From Pseudopontixanthobacter vadosimaris (GTDB taxonomy: Bacteria; Pseudomonadota; Alphaproteobacteria; Sphingomonadales; Sphingomonadaceae), in assembly GCF_012979275.1 (NCBI RefSeq), contig NZ_JABASZ010000042.1, positions 1 to 64,000 on the forward strand: a stretch of 64,000 bases of DNA, read 5' to 3'. Positions 53,326 through 62,515 of the stretch are shown here, piece after piece. Below the pieces are notes generated by a model. That model had not been told where the DNA came from, ran no database searches, and saw nothing but the letters and a program-made list of their open reading frames with translations. Both the position numbers and the translations under genes were made by a program. Position 1 is the stretch's first letter. Every line of letters begins with the position of its first letter.

Positions 53326-54297
53326 TCAGATTTCGAAGCTGACCATCTTGGCCATGATGAATGCGCCGATGGACATCCAGACGAGGCCGCCCATGCCGGC
53401 CACGATCAGTCGGTCCTCCTCGAAGAAGCCGGCAAGATAATCCGGATTGATCCACCAGATCATGATGAAAACCATGAAGGGCAGCGCGCCGACGATGTAG
53501 GCCGAGGCCTTGGATTCCGAACTCATCGCCTTGATCTTCAGCTTCATCTGCGCGCGTTTCCGCAGGACATCGGCGAGGTTCGACAGGGTTTCGGCCAGGT
53601 TGCCGCCCGTTTCGCGCTGGATGGCAAGGGTAATGCAGAAGAAGTTGAATTCCGCGATGCCGAGCCTGTCGGCTGTTTCCTGAAGCGATTCCTCCATCGT
53701 CCGGCCGATCTTGATCCGCTCGGTAATGCCCTTGAATTCCTGCCCCACGGGGCCGGGCAGTTCCTGTGCGACGACGCTCAGCGTCTCTGTCACCGGCAAA
53801 CCCGAACGCAGGCCGCGCACCAGCAGTTCGATGGCATCGGGAAACTTGCTGTTGAAGCCGTTGGTGCGCTTCTTGATGAAGAAGTTCACCACCATATGCG
53901 GCAGGCCAAGCCCGACCACCGCGCCGACACCCAGCGACAGGGCGGCGGAGCCCGAACGCAGGAACAGAATGACAGATACCACCAGCGCCAGACCGAGCGA
54001 CGCATAAAGATAGTTCTGCACCGTCCATCCCTTGCCCGTGCGGTCCAGCCGCATGGCGAGCGCCTCGGCCTTGCTGGCCGACCCGGCGATGCGGTGCATC
54101 TTGGGCTTGCGCGCCGCGATGGCTTTCTTCAGCTGCGATTCGACCTTCGTGTCCGTGCTTTCGGAATGGCGATAACGGACGGCCTGCAGCCGGCGCTGGC
54201 TTTCCCTGGATGCGGAAGGGCCGGCCAGCAGCACATAGCCGATGGCCAGGATTGCCATCAGTCCGCCGCTTACCAGCAGGAGCTGGATGATGGTCAT
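53326..54297 (-). CDS. tadB: Tad pilus inner-membrane platform protein TadB
   Basis: 323-residue F-domain protein. N-terminal helix (about 5-25), two more (about 95-130), then cytoplasmic F domain FPDAIELLVRGLRSGLPVTE near 160-180 and TLAIQRETGGNLAETLSNLA near 225-245, and two C-terminal helices. It partners TadC in pilus assembly and depends on the CpaF ATPase, which is not encoded here. The gap to cpaE (109 bp) holds two strong hairpins. Confidence 0.93.
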   Translation of the reverse strand: MTIIQLLLVSGGLMAILAIGYVLLAGPSASRESQRRLQAVRYRHSESTDTKVESQLKKAIAARKPKMHRIAGSASKAEALAMRLDRTGKGWTVQNYLYASLGLALVVSVILFLRSGSAALSLGVGAVVGLGLPHMVVNFFIKKRTNGFNSKFPDAIELLVRGLRSGLPVTETLSVVAQELPGPVGQEFKGITERIKIGRTMEESLQETADRLGIAEFNFFCITLAIQRETGGNLAETLSNLADVLRKRAQMKLKIKAMSSESKASAYIVGALPFMVFIMIWWINPDYLAGFFEEDRLIVAGMGGLVWMSIGAFIMAKMVSFEI

Positions 54298-54327
54298 GCT
54301 GTCGTTCCGCCTTTCATTGTCGCCAGG

Positions 54328-54395
54328 CCCCGACGCCAGCCTCGGGCCGGCGTCGGGGGTGATGCGGGCGGCGGCAAACAGGACCCGCCGCCCGC
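54328..54395 (-). other. Two tandem GC-rich hairpins between cpaE and tadB
   Basis: Hairpin 1: CCCCGACGCC (54328-54337) with GGCGTCGGGG (54349-54358), a perfect 10-bp stem. Hairpin 2: GCGGGCGGCGG (54364-54374) with CCGCCGCCCGC (54385-54395), a perfect 11-bp stem. Loops are 10-11 nt. No T-run follows on the minus strand, so they suit RNA processing, mRNA stabilisation or pausing rather than simple termination. They sit where cpaF is usually found. Confidence 0.85.
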
Positions 54396-54406
54396 AAACC
54401 TCGTAT

Positions 54407-55693
54407 CTATCCCGCGATCTTTTCGGCTGCGGGCTTCCTGTCCTTCTTCGCCAGCAGCGACTTCAGGTCGAAGCTGGAAAGCAGACTCTTCTTTTCGGGC
54501 TCGCCCACCTCTGCATCCTCGTCGCTGGCGCCGATTATGCGGTCCGCCACCTGACGGATGACGCCGGCTGCCTTGCTGCTGCGGTTCGCATCCAAGAAGG
54601 TCTGCCCCAGCTTCGCCGCATTGGTCGCGGCCTTGAGGTCATAGGGGATATGGAAGTCGATCTTGCGTTCGATACTGGCCTCGAAATCCGATTTGCTGAT
54701 TTCCGTGACGCCCGACTGCACCTTGTTTGCAACGATCAGCGGATGGGCGTGGCTGGCGTTGGTCTTCAGCCATGACAGGATGCGAATAGTGTCGCGGGCC
54801 GAGGCCAGCGTCATGTCCGTCATCAGCGCCACCACGTTCACATCGCTCAGCAGATGCGGGAAATTGATCAGCATGTTGCGCGGCAGGTCGATCACCGTCA
54901 TTTCGAACGCGTGGCGGAATTCCTCCTCCAGCTGCACGAAGGCGGACCCATCGGTCATCAGCGGAGCGCTGATCGGCGCCTCTGCCGACAGGATGGCGAG
55001 ATTGTCGTTGGCCCTGATCATCGCCCTTTCGATGAACAATCCGTCGATACGGCTTGGATTGTCGATCGCATCGGTCAATCCGCGGCCTGGTTCAAGGTCG
55101 AGCGCCAGCGCCCCGGTGCCGAAATGCACGTCGAGATCGAGGAGGGCGGTCGGCAGTTTCTGGTCCGCGCTGAATGTCCAGGCCAGCGATGTCGCCAGCA
55201 TGGAGGCGCCGACCCCGCCGCGCGTGCCGACGACGGCCGTGGAGATATGGCGTTTGCCCGCATCGGGATCGGATGCCTTGGGCGCGTTGAACACCGCCTG
55301 CGCGCCGTTCAGCGCATCGCGCAGCTGGCCGGCCGACAGGGGTTTCAGCAGGTAATCGTGAATGCCGCTGGCGAGCAGGTCGCGGTAGAGCCGCACGTCG
55401 TTGACCTGGCCCATGGCGATGACGATCGTGCCGGGTTCGCAGACTTCCGCCAGCGAATTGATATCGTTCAGCGGGTCGCCGCTTTCCGAAAGGTCGACCA
55501 TCAGGATGTTCGGGCTGGCGCTGACCGACAGGGACTGGACCGCGTTCCGCAGCCCGCCCTTGTTGCATTTTTCAGGCTGCCAGCCCATTTCGATGACGAC
55601 CGGGCGCAGGGCGTCCAATGCGTTCTCGTCGCAGATATAGGCGGCGAAAGGGTCGCGATTGGCGGGCAGGCCGGCTTTCCAGGGAGCATTCAT
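54407..55693 (-). CDS. cpaE: CpaE/TadZ family ATPase for pilus localisation
   Basis: 428 residues: an N-terminal receiver-like domain (about 15-130), then a ParA/MinD-type domain. The nucleotide loop is GTRGGVGASML near residue 149, where the usual lysines of the deviant Walker A (KGGxGKS) are replaced by Arg and Ala, as in other CpaE/TadZ proteins. Further motifs are LLDLDVHFG near 183 and TVIDLPRN near 265. It directs the pilus machine to its place in the cell. The ribosome-binding site GGAGGG is inside the end of cpaD. ATG 55693 was chosen over an upstream TTG. Confidence 0.9.
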   Translation of the reverse strand: MNAPWKAGLPANRDPFAAYICDENALDALRPVVIEMGWQPEKCNKGGLRNAVQSLSVSASPNILMVDLSESGDPLNDINSLAEVCEPGTIVIAMGQVNDVRLYRDLLASGIHDYLLKPLSAGQLRDALNGAQAVFNAPKASDPDAGKRHISTAVVGTRGGVGASMLATSLAWTFSADQKLPTALLDLDVHFGTGALALDLEPGRGLTDAIDNPSRIDGLFIERAMIRANDNLAILSAEAPISAPLMTDGSAFVQLEEEFRHAFEMTVIDLPRNMLINFPHLLSDVNVVALMTDMTLASARDTIRILSWLKTNASHAHPLIVANKVQSGVTEISKSDFEASIERKIDFHIPYDLKAATNAAKLGQTFLDANRSSKAAGVIRQVADRIIGASDEDAEVGEPEKKSLLSSFDLKSLLAKKDRKPAAEKIAG

Positions 55694-55695
55694 GG

Positions 55696-56394
55696 TCAAT
55701 TCCCTCCTGCACCGCTCGCGCTGCTGCTCTTGTTAAGGCCGCCTTCGCCGGTGGGGGCCTGATCGCGGTAGCTGCTGATCGCCTTGGTGGAAGTGTGGAT
55801 TACCGTTTCGCCCGTGCCGGTCTGACCTGCGATCAGATCTTCCGGATTGGCGACCATGCTGGCAAGATTGGTGTTGATGGCGCAGCCGTAACCCGGGTGC
55901 GTACCATTGTTGTAATTGGCGTCGGACTTGACCTCCCAGTCGGGGCACCCCGGAACCGAGGCGGTCGAGCGGGTGATGATCACGCGCGTCTGCCCCGGAT
56001 CGACGTAACCGGCCGTGACCGGAGCACCTTCGCTGATCAGGATGCCGCGCCGCCCGGCCAGTTCGGCAATGGCATTGCGTGTTGCCTGGCTCTGCATCGG
56101 ATCGTCGATCGAGATCCTGTCGCCATAGCGCAGGTTCATGGCATCGAACCAGCCGGCCAGCCGCCTCTGTTCATTCACTGGCAACCCGCCGGGGCCGGTG
56201 TACACGTCCAGCGTGTAATTGGTGCGTTCGACCACCGGCTGCTTTACCGAATAGAGGCTGCGATTGTCGGGCATTCCCCCGCAGGCAGCGAGGCCGAGAC
56301 TTGCCGTGAGGGCCAGGGCCGCCATGGCGAGACGCCGTCCGCGGCCGTCGCCGGAACCGGTGCCTGATCTGGTGTCGGATAGGATCATCGTCAT
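55696..56394 (-). CDS. cpaD: CpaD family pilus assembly lipoprotein
   Basis: 232-residue lipoprotein (lipobox LGLAAC, Cys38). It has the CpaD pattern: VERTNYTLDVYTGPGGLPVN near 55-75, EQRRLAGWFDAMNLRYGDRI near 76-95 and PDWEVKSDANYNNGTHPGYG near 160, with GCAINTNLASMVANPEDLIAG. It helps the secretin CpaC reach or stay in the outer membrane. GAGGTGA precedes the ATG. It is 10 bp after cpaC and leads to cpaE with a 2-bp gap. The Ser/Gly/Ala-rich C-terminal tail is probably disordered. Confidence 0.9.
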   Translation of the reverse strand: MTMILSDTRSGTGSGDGRGRRLAMAALALTASLGLAACGGMPDNRSLYSVKQPVVERTNYTLDVYTGPGGLPVNEQRRLAGWFDAMNLRYGDRISIDDPMQSQATRNAIAELAGRRGILISEGAPVTAGYVDPGQTRVIITRSTASVPGCPDWEVKSDANYNNGTHPGYGCAINTNLASMVANPEDLIAGQTGTGETVIHTSTKAISSYRDQAPTGEGGLNKSSSASGAGGN

Positions 56395-56404
56395 TCACCT
56401 CTAC

Positions 56405-58156
56405 TCAATTGAAGCTGAAGCCCGGGGCGGGGGCAGGCCCGGCCTCGGCCGTGCGGTTGCCCTTGCGCCTGCGTTCGGCGCGGCGGCTGGATCTGTCCGT
56501 ACCGCTCTGGGCCGGGACAAGGGCGGCGGGATCGACGCTGCTCACTGCCGGTCCTGCCGGCACTTCGCTTTCCCGCGCCGTCGGCATCGGGCGGCTGGCG
56601 CCGCTCACCCCGTCGTTTTCCCTGAACCCCAGCAGGCGCTGTGCATCATTGGCTGCGCGGAAGCCGTCCGTCGGCAGGGCGATGTCACTCGCATTCACGG
56701 GGTTTACCAGATAGGGGGTGACGACGATGACGAGTTCGGTTTCGCCCCTGCGGTAATCGGTGGAGCGGAACAGATTGCCGAGGATCGGCACATCGCCAAG
56801 ACCGGGCGCCTTCTCGATGGTGTTCTGACTGTTGTTGCTCATTAGGCCGGCGATCATGAAGCTCTGGCCCGAGCCGAGCTCGACCGTGGTTTCCGCCCGC
56901 CTGATCGTCAGCCCCGGTACCTGGAAGCCGTTCAGCGTGACCGCGCCCTGGTTCGACAGTTCCGACACTTCGGGCGCCACGCGGATCGAAATGCGCCCAT
57001 TGGCGAGAACCGTGGGCGTGTAGGCCAGGCTGACACCATATTTCCGGTATTCGATTGCCGTCGTGCCCAGGCCCTGGCTGATGGGGATGGGGAATTCGCC
57101 GCCGGCAAGGAAATCTGCCGTTTCGCCGGAAAGCGCGGTGAGGTTGGGCTGCGAGAGGGTGGTGACCAGGCCCACGCGTTCGGCAAGGTCGAAAGCGGCA
57201 GCAACGTCCAGCCCGAACAATTCACCGGCAAGGCTGATCGCCGTCTTCTCGGGCGAAGCGCGCTTGGTAGTGATCGCCTTGCCGCCCGTGACGAACTTGC
57301 CGGTCTGCGGGTCGAAAGGCAGGTCGAGGCTTCCCGGCGGCAGGCCATACAGGCTGGACGCATCGACCAGCGGGAGGTCGGAAACATCGATATTGCCAAT
57401 CGTGCCGAAATCCCGGCCGCGGCCGACGCCGAACATGAAGCCGCCGGTGTTGTCGCGGGTCTGCAGATTGGCACCGATTTCACGGACGAGAGACCGGCTG
57501 ACTTCGGCGAAGCGAACCTGCAGATTGACCTGCAGCGGCGTCGCCATCTTCAAGCGGGTGATGACATTCGCATCATCCCCCAGGAAAGCCTGGACCAGCC
57601 GTTCGGCCTCGGCCACGTCTTCGGGCGCGGCCACGGTTCCGGTCAGCAGAACGGTGTTGTTGCCCATGGTCGCCACGGAAATCCTGGCTTCGGGCATGGC
57701 CAGGCCGAGCATCTGGTCGACGCTGTCGATGTTCGATCCGACGCGGATATTCGCGGCCCAGATCACATCGCCGCCGGCATTGCTGGCGTAGATCGTGGTC
57801 TCGCCGCCGTTCTTGCCGAAGACATAGAGCTGGTTGCGCGATTTCACCTGCACATCGGCAATGTCCTCATTCGCGACGAAAACGTCGGCCATGGTGCCCG
57901 ACACGGTCACCAGCTCGCCCCGGCCGATGGACAGGACGATATCCTGCGACGGGCGGACGACCGACTGGGCCTGAGCGACCGGTGCGGTCAGCGCCGCGAG
58001 CGGAGCGAAGGCGATACCGGCCACGATGGCCCGCGGCAGCAATTTGGCGGTAAGGCGGCGTTTCATCGTCGTGCCCCTGTTGATGGCGGCATAGGTGGCG
58101 GCTGGCCTGGCGGCCCCTGCCTTCTTGCGGCGGAGTTTCATCGCGGTGCGGTTCAT
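56405..58156 (-). CDS. cpaC: Tad pilus secretin CpaC/RcpA
   Basis: 583-residue outer-membrane secretin. A long basic leader and signal peptide (cleavage near residue 64, VAQAQS), a pilus secretin N domain (about 65-145), BON domain (about 145-205) and the secretin domain (about 300-490) with VTTLSQPNLTALSGETADFL, GGEFPIPISQ and VELGSGQSFMIAGLM. The C-terminal 90 residues are Arg/Pro/Ala-rich. It starts 1 bp after the cpaB stop; AGGTGAC supports ATG 58156. An internal ATG at 58066 would give a more usual signal peptide, so the true start is uncertain. Confidence 0.9.
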   Translation of the reverse strand: MNRTAMKLRRKKAGAARPAATYAAINRGTTMKRRLTAKLLPRAIVAGIAFAPLAALTAPVAQAQSVVRPSQDIVLSIGRGELVTVSGTMADVFVANEDIADVQVKSRNQLYVFGKNGGETTIYASNAGGDVIWAANIRVGSNIDSVDQMLGLAMPEARISVATMGNNTVLLTGTVAAPEDVAEAERLVQAFLGDDANVITRLKMATPLQVNLQVRFAEVSRSLVREIGANLQTRDNTGGFMFGVGRGRDFGTIGNIDVSDLPLVDASSLYGLPPGSLDLPFDPQTGKFVTGGKAITTKRASPEKTAISLAGELFGLDVAAAFDLAERVGLVTTLSQPNLTALSGETADFLAGGEFPIPISQGLGTTAIEYRKYGVSLAYTPTVLANGRISIRVAPEVSELSNQGAVTLNGFQVPGLTIRRAETTVELGSGQSFMIAGLMSNNSQNTIEKAPGLGDVPILGNLFRSTDYRRGETELVIVVTPYLVNPVNASDIALPTDGFRAANDAQRLLGFRENDGVSGASRPMPTARESEVPAGPAVSSVDPAALVPAQSGTDRSSRRAERRRKGNRTAEAGPAPAPGFSFN

Positions 58157-58157
58157 G

Positions 58158-59189
58158 TCACCTGGTTCCGACCGGTACTTCTGTGGTTTCCTTGCCCCGC
58201 GTCACGCGGACCGTCGGTCCGGTGTGGACCGGGGCCGATCCGGCCCTTGACGAGACTTGCGTCGGAACGCCCATGGACGGCGCGGCAATCGTCACCGGCT
58301 CGGGCCGGGAACTGGTCATCGCGGGCATCGACCGGCGCTGGAAGCGCGAGACATCGCCGCCGGTCACGAAAGTCGCCGCCTTGTCGCTGGGCCGGGACAT
58401 GGCCGAGCGCAGCAGGCGTTCCTCTTCTTCGGGCGTGGCGTTGTCGGGGATGTTCACGACGCCTTCGGCAATCGCCCGTTCCAGATCGCTCTGGCTGTCG
58501 GCGATGGAGCGGAGCGACAGGCTGAGCGTGCCGATGGTCTGTGCCACCGCCACCTTCTCGGCGATCTTGGGCGTGACTTCCAGCGTGACCGTGCGGAAGG
58601 CGCGGACGACGGTCTTGCCCTCGACCGTTTCCTGCGTGGTGGACTGGTCGGTCGCGAGAACGCGAAGATTGCTGAGGATCGTCTCCGAGGTCTTGAGGTC
58701 GGTACCCTCGTTGCCCTTGACGGTCTGTGTCAGCACCAGATCGACCCGGTCGCCCGGAAAGACGAAGCCGCCGACGCCGGTCTTGGCGGAAACCGGGACG
58801 GTCACGGCGCGCATGCCGGGGCCGAGAGCCGCTGCAAGGAAGCCGCGATCGCCGGGAGCGACGAGCGAGCCCTGCGTTACCGGTTCGCCGGCAGTGATGG
58901 GGTGGCGCACGACCGTACCCAGCAGCTTTGCCATATCTGCCTCACCGTCGATGAAATAGGCGTCCTGCACCAGACCTTCGGGCCATTGCTGGAAACCGAC
59001 GGCATCGGCCGTGACGATGGTGCCGACGGGCAGACCCCGCTGGGCAACCAGGACCTTGGGCCCGACGGGTACTGCGACCGCTTCCGCCTGCGGGGCGCTG
59101 GCCCCTGCAAAAATGCTCCGCGCTGCGACAGCCGTAGCGACCGCGATGATCAGCGCCCCCAGCAGCAATACCAGCTTCTTCCTGTCCAT
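58158..59189 (-). CDS. cpaB: Flp pilus assembly protein CpaB
   Basis: 343 residues: a membrane anchor (about 5-25), SAF domain (about 45-110, with VLVAQRGLPVGTIVTADAV), and the RcpC-like domain (about 125-240) with VTVPVSAKTGVGGFVFPGDR and VDLVLTQTV, the CpaB hallmark. The C-terminal 90 residues are Ser/Pro/Thr-rich. It is thought to link the secretin to the cell wall. It precedes cpaC by 1 bp. Confidence 0.92.
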   Translation of the reverse strand: MDRKKLVLLLGALIIAVATAVAARSIFAGASAPQAEAVAVPVGPKVLVAQRGLPVGTIVTADAVGFQQWPEGLVQDAYFIDGEADMAKLLGTVVRHPITAGEPVTQGSLVAPGDRGFLAAALGPGMRAVTVPVSAKTGVGGFVFPGDRVDLVLTQTVKGNEGTDLKTSETILSNLRVLATDQSTTQETVEGKTVVRAFRTVTLEVTPKIAEKVAVAQTIGTLSLSLRSIADSQSDLERAIAEGVVNIPDNATPEEEERLLRSAMSRPSDKAATFVTGGDVSRFQRRSMPAMTSSRPEPVTIAAPSMGVPTQVSSRAGSAPVHTGPTVRVTRGKETTEVPVGTR

Positions 59190-59276
59190 GGCTTATCAAG
59201 CCCCCTGTTTCTGACCGGCAATCGTTTCCGGCCATCTTGGTTTTCATCACTAACGGTCGAATGGTTAAGAACGGGT

Positions 59277-59795
59277 TCACCCAAGCAGCGCGTCGGTGGA
59301 AACCGTTGAATTCTGAACGTTCGGCGCCGCCGCAGGCAGATAATGCGTTCCCAGTACCCAGATGCCGGCGGCGGCGATCGCAACGCCGTAGGGTATCTGA
59401 AGGCGATCCTTCTGCCGCCGGGCGACATGCCATGCCCCGACAACCAGCGTCAGGACGCCGCCCACCAGCGCCATGATGATCAGCAGCTTCATGAACCAGG
59501 ATGGTTCGATCCACAGGGCCAGGGCCGTCAGCAGCTTGACGTCGCCGCCGCCCATCATCCGCATCGCGAACAGGGCGACCAGCACGGCAAAGGCGGCGGC
59601 GGCGATGCCGATCTGGATGGCGACGCCCGGCCACAGCGAAAGACCGCTTGCCCACCAGTAAAGCGGAGCGCCCAGCGCAATGCCTGCATTCAGGCGGTTA
59701 TCGATCTGCCGCCAGCGAATGTCGGTGAAGGCAGCGATCAGCAGCGCAATTGCCAAGCCGGCGAGCAGGCCGTATTGAAGATATTCGCTAAGCAC
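59277..59795 (-). CDS. cpaA: Prepilin peptidase CpaA/TadV
   Basis: 172-residue inner-membrane aspartyl protease of the A24A type that matures Flp pilins. The two catalytic aspartates are in AAFTDIRWRQIDN near residue 22 and MGGGDVKLL near 82 (GxGD motif). About six membrane helices. The GTG start at 59795 follows GGGGGGTCAC; a further GTG at 59807 is possible. It begins the pilus operon, but no flp pilin gene lies upstream within this window, unlike many tad loci. Confidence 0.88.
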   Translation of the reverse strand: MLSEYLQYGLLAGLAIALLIAAFTDIRWRQIDNRLNAGIALGAPLYWWASGLSLWPGVAIQIGIAAAAFAVLVALFAMRMMGGGDVKLLTALALWIEPSWFMKLLIIMALVGGVLTLVVGAWHVARRQKDRLQIPYGVAIAAAGIWVLGTHYLPAAAPNVQNSTVSTDALLG

Positions 59796-59910
59796 GTGAC
59801 CCCCCACGGTCGCCTCGATGAGGGCTGTGCTACAGGTCAGTGCTTACCAATTAGTAACCAAGGACAGGCCGGGGGGGCGTTTCAAGGGCCGGGAGAACGC
59901 CATTAGCCAG

Positions 59911-60936
59911 ATGGATCAGATGAAGGCCGGGCCAGCGGGGCCGAAGCACGCGGTACTGCCGATAGACCGCCGCGCCATTCCTCGCCATGCGGCAGAGGAT
60001 GTGTGGATTGCGGCGGACGGGCATCGCATTCGCCGCATCGACTGGCTGCCTGAGCCGCCGAAGGAAAGCTGCCCGCGCGGGTCGATCCTGTTCCTTCCCG
60101 GGCGCGGCGATCATTACGAAAAAAATCTGGAATCCCTGGAGGATTGGTATCGCGCCGGCTGGAATGTAACGGCTATGGACTGGCGCGGGCAGGCAGGATC
60201 GGGCCGGCTGGGGATCGATCCGGTGACCGGCCATATCGAGGATTTTTCGGTGTGGATCGACGATCTGGCTGCGTTCTGGCGCGAATGGGCTGGTCGCAAT
60301 CCCGCTCCTCACGTCCTGATCGGCCATTCCATGGGCGGGCATCTGGCGCTTCGCGCAGTGGCGGAAGGGCGGGTGGACCCCGATGCTCTGGTGTTGTCCG
60401 CTCCGATGCTGGGGTTTACCGGCAGCGCCGCGCCCGATGGGCTGATGCATCTGGCCGCGCGCATGATGGCAGCCCTCGGCAATCCCGCGCGGCCAGCCTG
60501 GAAGTGGAGCGAAAAGCCGGGCGAGATGCCCGCCAGCCGTGAAAAACTGCTGACTCATGACCGGGAGCGCTATGCGGACGAGGCCTGGTGGCGCAAGCAC
60601 CGGCCGGAACTCGTCATGGGGCCGGGTAGCTGGCGCTGGGTCGAGCGGGCCTACCGTTCCATGCGCGATCTCGCCGCTCCTGGTGTGCTCGAAGAAATCG
60701 GTATTCCCGTGCTGATCGTCGCCACCGACAATGACCGGCTGGTCGGGTGGAAGGCGATAAGGTCAGCCGCGCGCCGATTGCCGCATGGCGAATTGCTTCG
60801 CTTCGGCGCAGAGGCACGGCATGAAATCCTGCGGGAGGTGGACGAGGTGCGAAACCGTGCCATGGCGCGCATCGATGAGTTCCTGGCCCGCATATCGACC
60901 GGTCGGCGCGGGCAGGCCGACGAGGAAGCGGCTTGA
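59911..60936 (+). CDS. Alpha/beta hydrolase (monoacylglycerol lipase/lysophospholipase-like)
   Basis: 341-residue serine hydrolase. Oxyanion loop FLPGRGDHYEKN near residue 66, nucleophile elbow GHSMGGHLA near 134, the Asp in VATDNDRLVG near 270 and His near 305 (ARHEILREV). The family resembles the lysophospholipase/monoglyceride-lipase group. The substrate is unknown. ATG 59911 was chosen with an ATG 9 bp downstream as the alternative. The following FAD oxidoreductase gene starts at a TTG overlapping its stop. Confidence 0.85.
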   Translation: MDQMKAGPAGPKHAVLPIDRRAIPRHAAEDVWIAADGHRIRRIDWLPEPPKESCPRGSILFLPGRGDHYEKNLESLEDWYRAGWNVTAMDWRGQAGSGRLGIDPVTGHIEDFSVWIDDLAAFWREWAGRNPAPHVLIGHSMGGHLALRAVAEGRVDPDALVLSAPMLGFTGSAAPDGLMHLAARMMAALGNPARPAWKWSEKPGEMPASREKLLTHDRERYADEAWWRKHRPELVMGPGSWRWVERAYRSMRDLAAPGVLEEIGIPVLIVATDNDRLVGWKAIRSAARRLPHGELLRFGAEARHEILREVDEVRNRAMARIDEFLARISTGRRGQADEEAA

Positions 60937-62051
60937 GCGACAGGTTCAATTTCGCGATTGTCGGCGCGGGAATGGCAGGCGCGAGCCTCGCCGCTGAACT
61001 GGCACCCTTTGCCCGCGTCGTGGTGCTGGAGGCGGAAGACCAGCCCGGCTATCACGCGACCGGCCGTTCCGCTGCCTTCTGGGAAGAATGTTATGGCGGG
61101 CCGCAGATATTGCCGCTCACCACCGCGTCGGGCGCCTATCTTCGCGACAATGGATTCCTGCATGAACGCGGCGCATTATACATCGGCCGCGACAGAGACG
61201 CAGCATTGATCGGCAGCTTCGTGGATCGCTTCGCCGCCACCGATGCCACGCTGGAACGTCTGGAGATACCTGCACTTCGCGCGATGGTTCCGGGGCTGAA
61301 GGCCGAGTGGACCCTGGGCCTCTTGCAGCCCTTCTGCGCCGATATCGACGTGGCGGGGCTGCACCAGCATTATCTGAAAATCGCGCGGGAGGCAGGGGCC
61401 GTGTTCCGCCACGCGCAGCGTATCGCATCCATCGAGAGCGATGCTCGGGGCTGGCGGCTTTCCTCGTTTCGCGGGATGCACGTTCTTGCCGATACCGTCG
61501 TCAATGCCGCCGGGGCATGGGCCGACGAACTGGCCAGGATGGCAGGTATCGGGCCGCTGGGGATCACGCCGCTGCGCCGCACCGTGGCGCAGCTGCGACT
61601 TTCGCCCGAACCCTCACCGCGAATGCCGCTGGTGCTCGACATCGCCGGCCGTTTCTATTTCAAACCCGAGCATGGCCGCCTCTGGCTCAGCCCGCATGAC
61701 GAGACGCCGAGTGCCCCCGTCGATGCGGCGGCGGAGGAGTGGGACGTGGCGCTGGCGATCGACCGGCTGGGGTCCGTCACTGATTGGCAGGTGGAGGCGG
61801 TGGAGCGCAGATGGGCCGGTTTGCGCAGCTTCGCCCCCGATCGGCTGCCGGTCTATGGCCGCGACCCCCGCTGCCCCGGCTTTGCATGGTTTGCAGGGCA
61901 GGGCGGCTTCGGCATCCAGACGGCACCCGCGGCCGCGAGACTGATGGCGCGCCATTTGCTCGGGGAGCGGACGGAAAATGCGTCATGCGCGGAGCGAAAC
62001 GGCATTTCGCCCTCGCAGGCCGAAGCCTACGCGCCCGACAGGCTTATCTGA
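60933..62051 (+). CDS. FAD-dependent oxidoreductase (DAO family)
   Basis: 372-residue flavoprotein. Dinucleotide loop FAIVGAGMAGASLAAELA near residue 7 (GxGxxG), then ATGRSAAFWEECYGG, a DAO substrate domain and the C-terminal FAD loop FAGQGGFGIQTAPAAARLMA near 325. It resembles glycine/D-amino-acid oxidase-type enzymes; the substrate is not known. The start is TTG (60933), overlapping the TGA of the hydrolase gene by one codon step and preceded by GAGGAA, so the two genes are coupled. It converges with rnhA. Confidence 0.88.
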   Translation: MSDRFNFAIVGAGMAGASLAAELAPFARVVVLEAEDQPGYHATGRSAAFWEECYGGPQILPLTTASGAYLRDNGFLHERGALYIGRDRDAALIGSFVDRFAATDATLERLEIPALRAMVPGLKAEWTLGLLQPFCADIDVAGLHQHYLKIAREAGAVFRHAQRIASIESDARGWRLSSFRGMHVLADTVVNAAGAWADELARMAGIGPLGITPLRRTVAQLRLSPEPSPRMPLVLDIAGRFYFKPEHGRLWLSPHDETPSAPVDAAAEEWDVALAIDRLGSVTDWQVEAVERRWAGLRSFAPDRLPVYGRDPRCPGFAWFAGQGGFGIQTAPAAARLMARHLLGERTENASCAERNGISPSQAEAYAPDRLI

Positions 62052-62071
62052 CGACCCTCATCTGCCCGGCC

Positions 62072-62515
62072 TCATCTGGCCGATGCGACCGAATCGGCCG
62101 CGTCGCTGGCCAGACGGTCCACGCGGTCGTTTTCCGGATGGCCGGAATGGCCCTTCACCCAGCGCCAGTCGACATCATGCATGGCGGCGGCGGCAATCAA
62201 CTCGTGCCACAGATCGGCATTGCGCACCGGTTTCTTGCTGGCGTTGATCCAGCCGCGCTTCTGCCAGCCCGCGATCCACTTTGTCATGCCGTCCAGCACA
62301 TATTTGCTGTCCGAATAAAGGGTTACTTCGCAGGGTTCGATCAGGGCCTGAAGCCCGCGGATCGCGGCGGTCAGTTCCATGCGGTTGTTCGTGGTTGCCG
62401 GATCCGCGCCCGACAGTTCCTTCTCATGCGCGCCAAGCCGCAGCAATGCACCCCAGCCGCCAGGGCCGGGATTGCCCTTGCACGCACCATCGGTGAAAAT
62501 CTCGACATGTTTCAT
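62072..62515 (-). CDS. rnhA: Ribonuclease HI
   Basis: 147-residue nuclease that cuts RNA in RNA-DNA hybrids, in replication and R-loop removal. The DEDD active site is complete: Asp9 in [11 protein letters not shown], Glu in [10 protein letters not shown] near 47, Asp in LYSDSKYV near 69 and Asp in ENDRVDRLA near 133. The [12 protein letters not shown] segment is the family's. It overlaps thrB by 4 bp (ATGA) and is co-transcribed with it and ispH. Confidence 0.97.
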   Translation of the reverse strand: MKHVEIFTDGACKGNPGPGGWGALLRLGAHEKELSGADPATTNNRMELTAAIRGLQALIEPCEVTLYSDSKYVLDGMTKWIAGWQKRGWINASKKPVRNADLWHELIAAAAMHDVDWRWVKGHSGHPENDRVDRLASDAADSVASAR

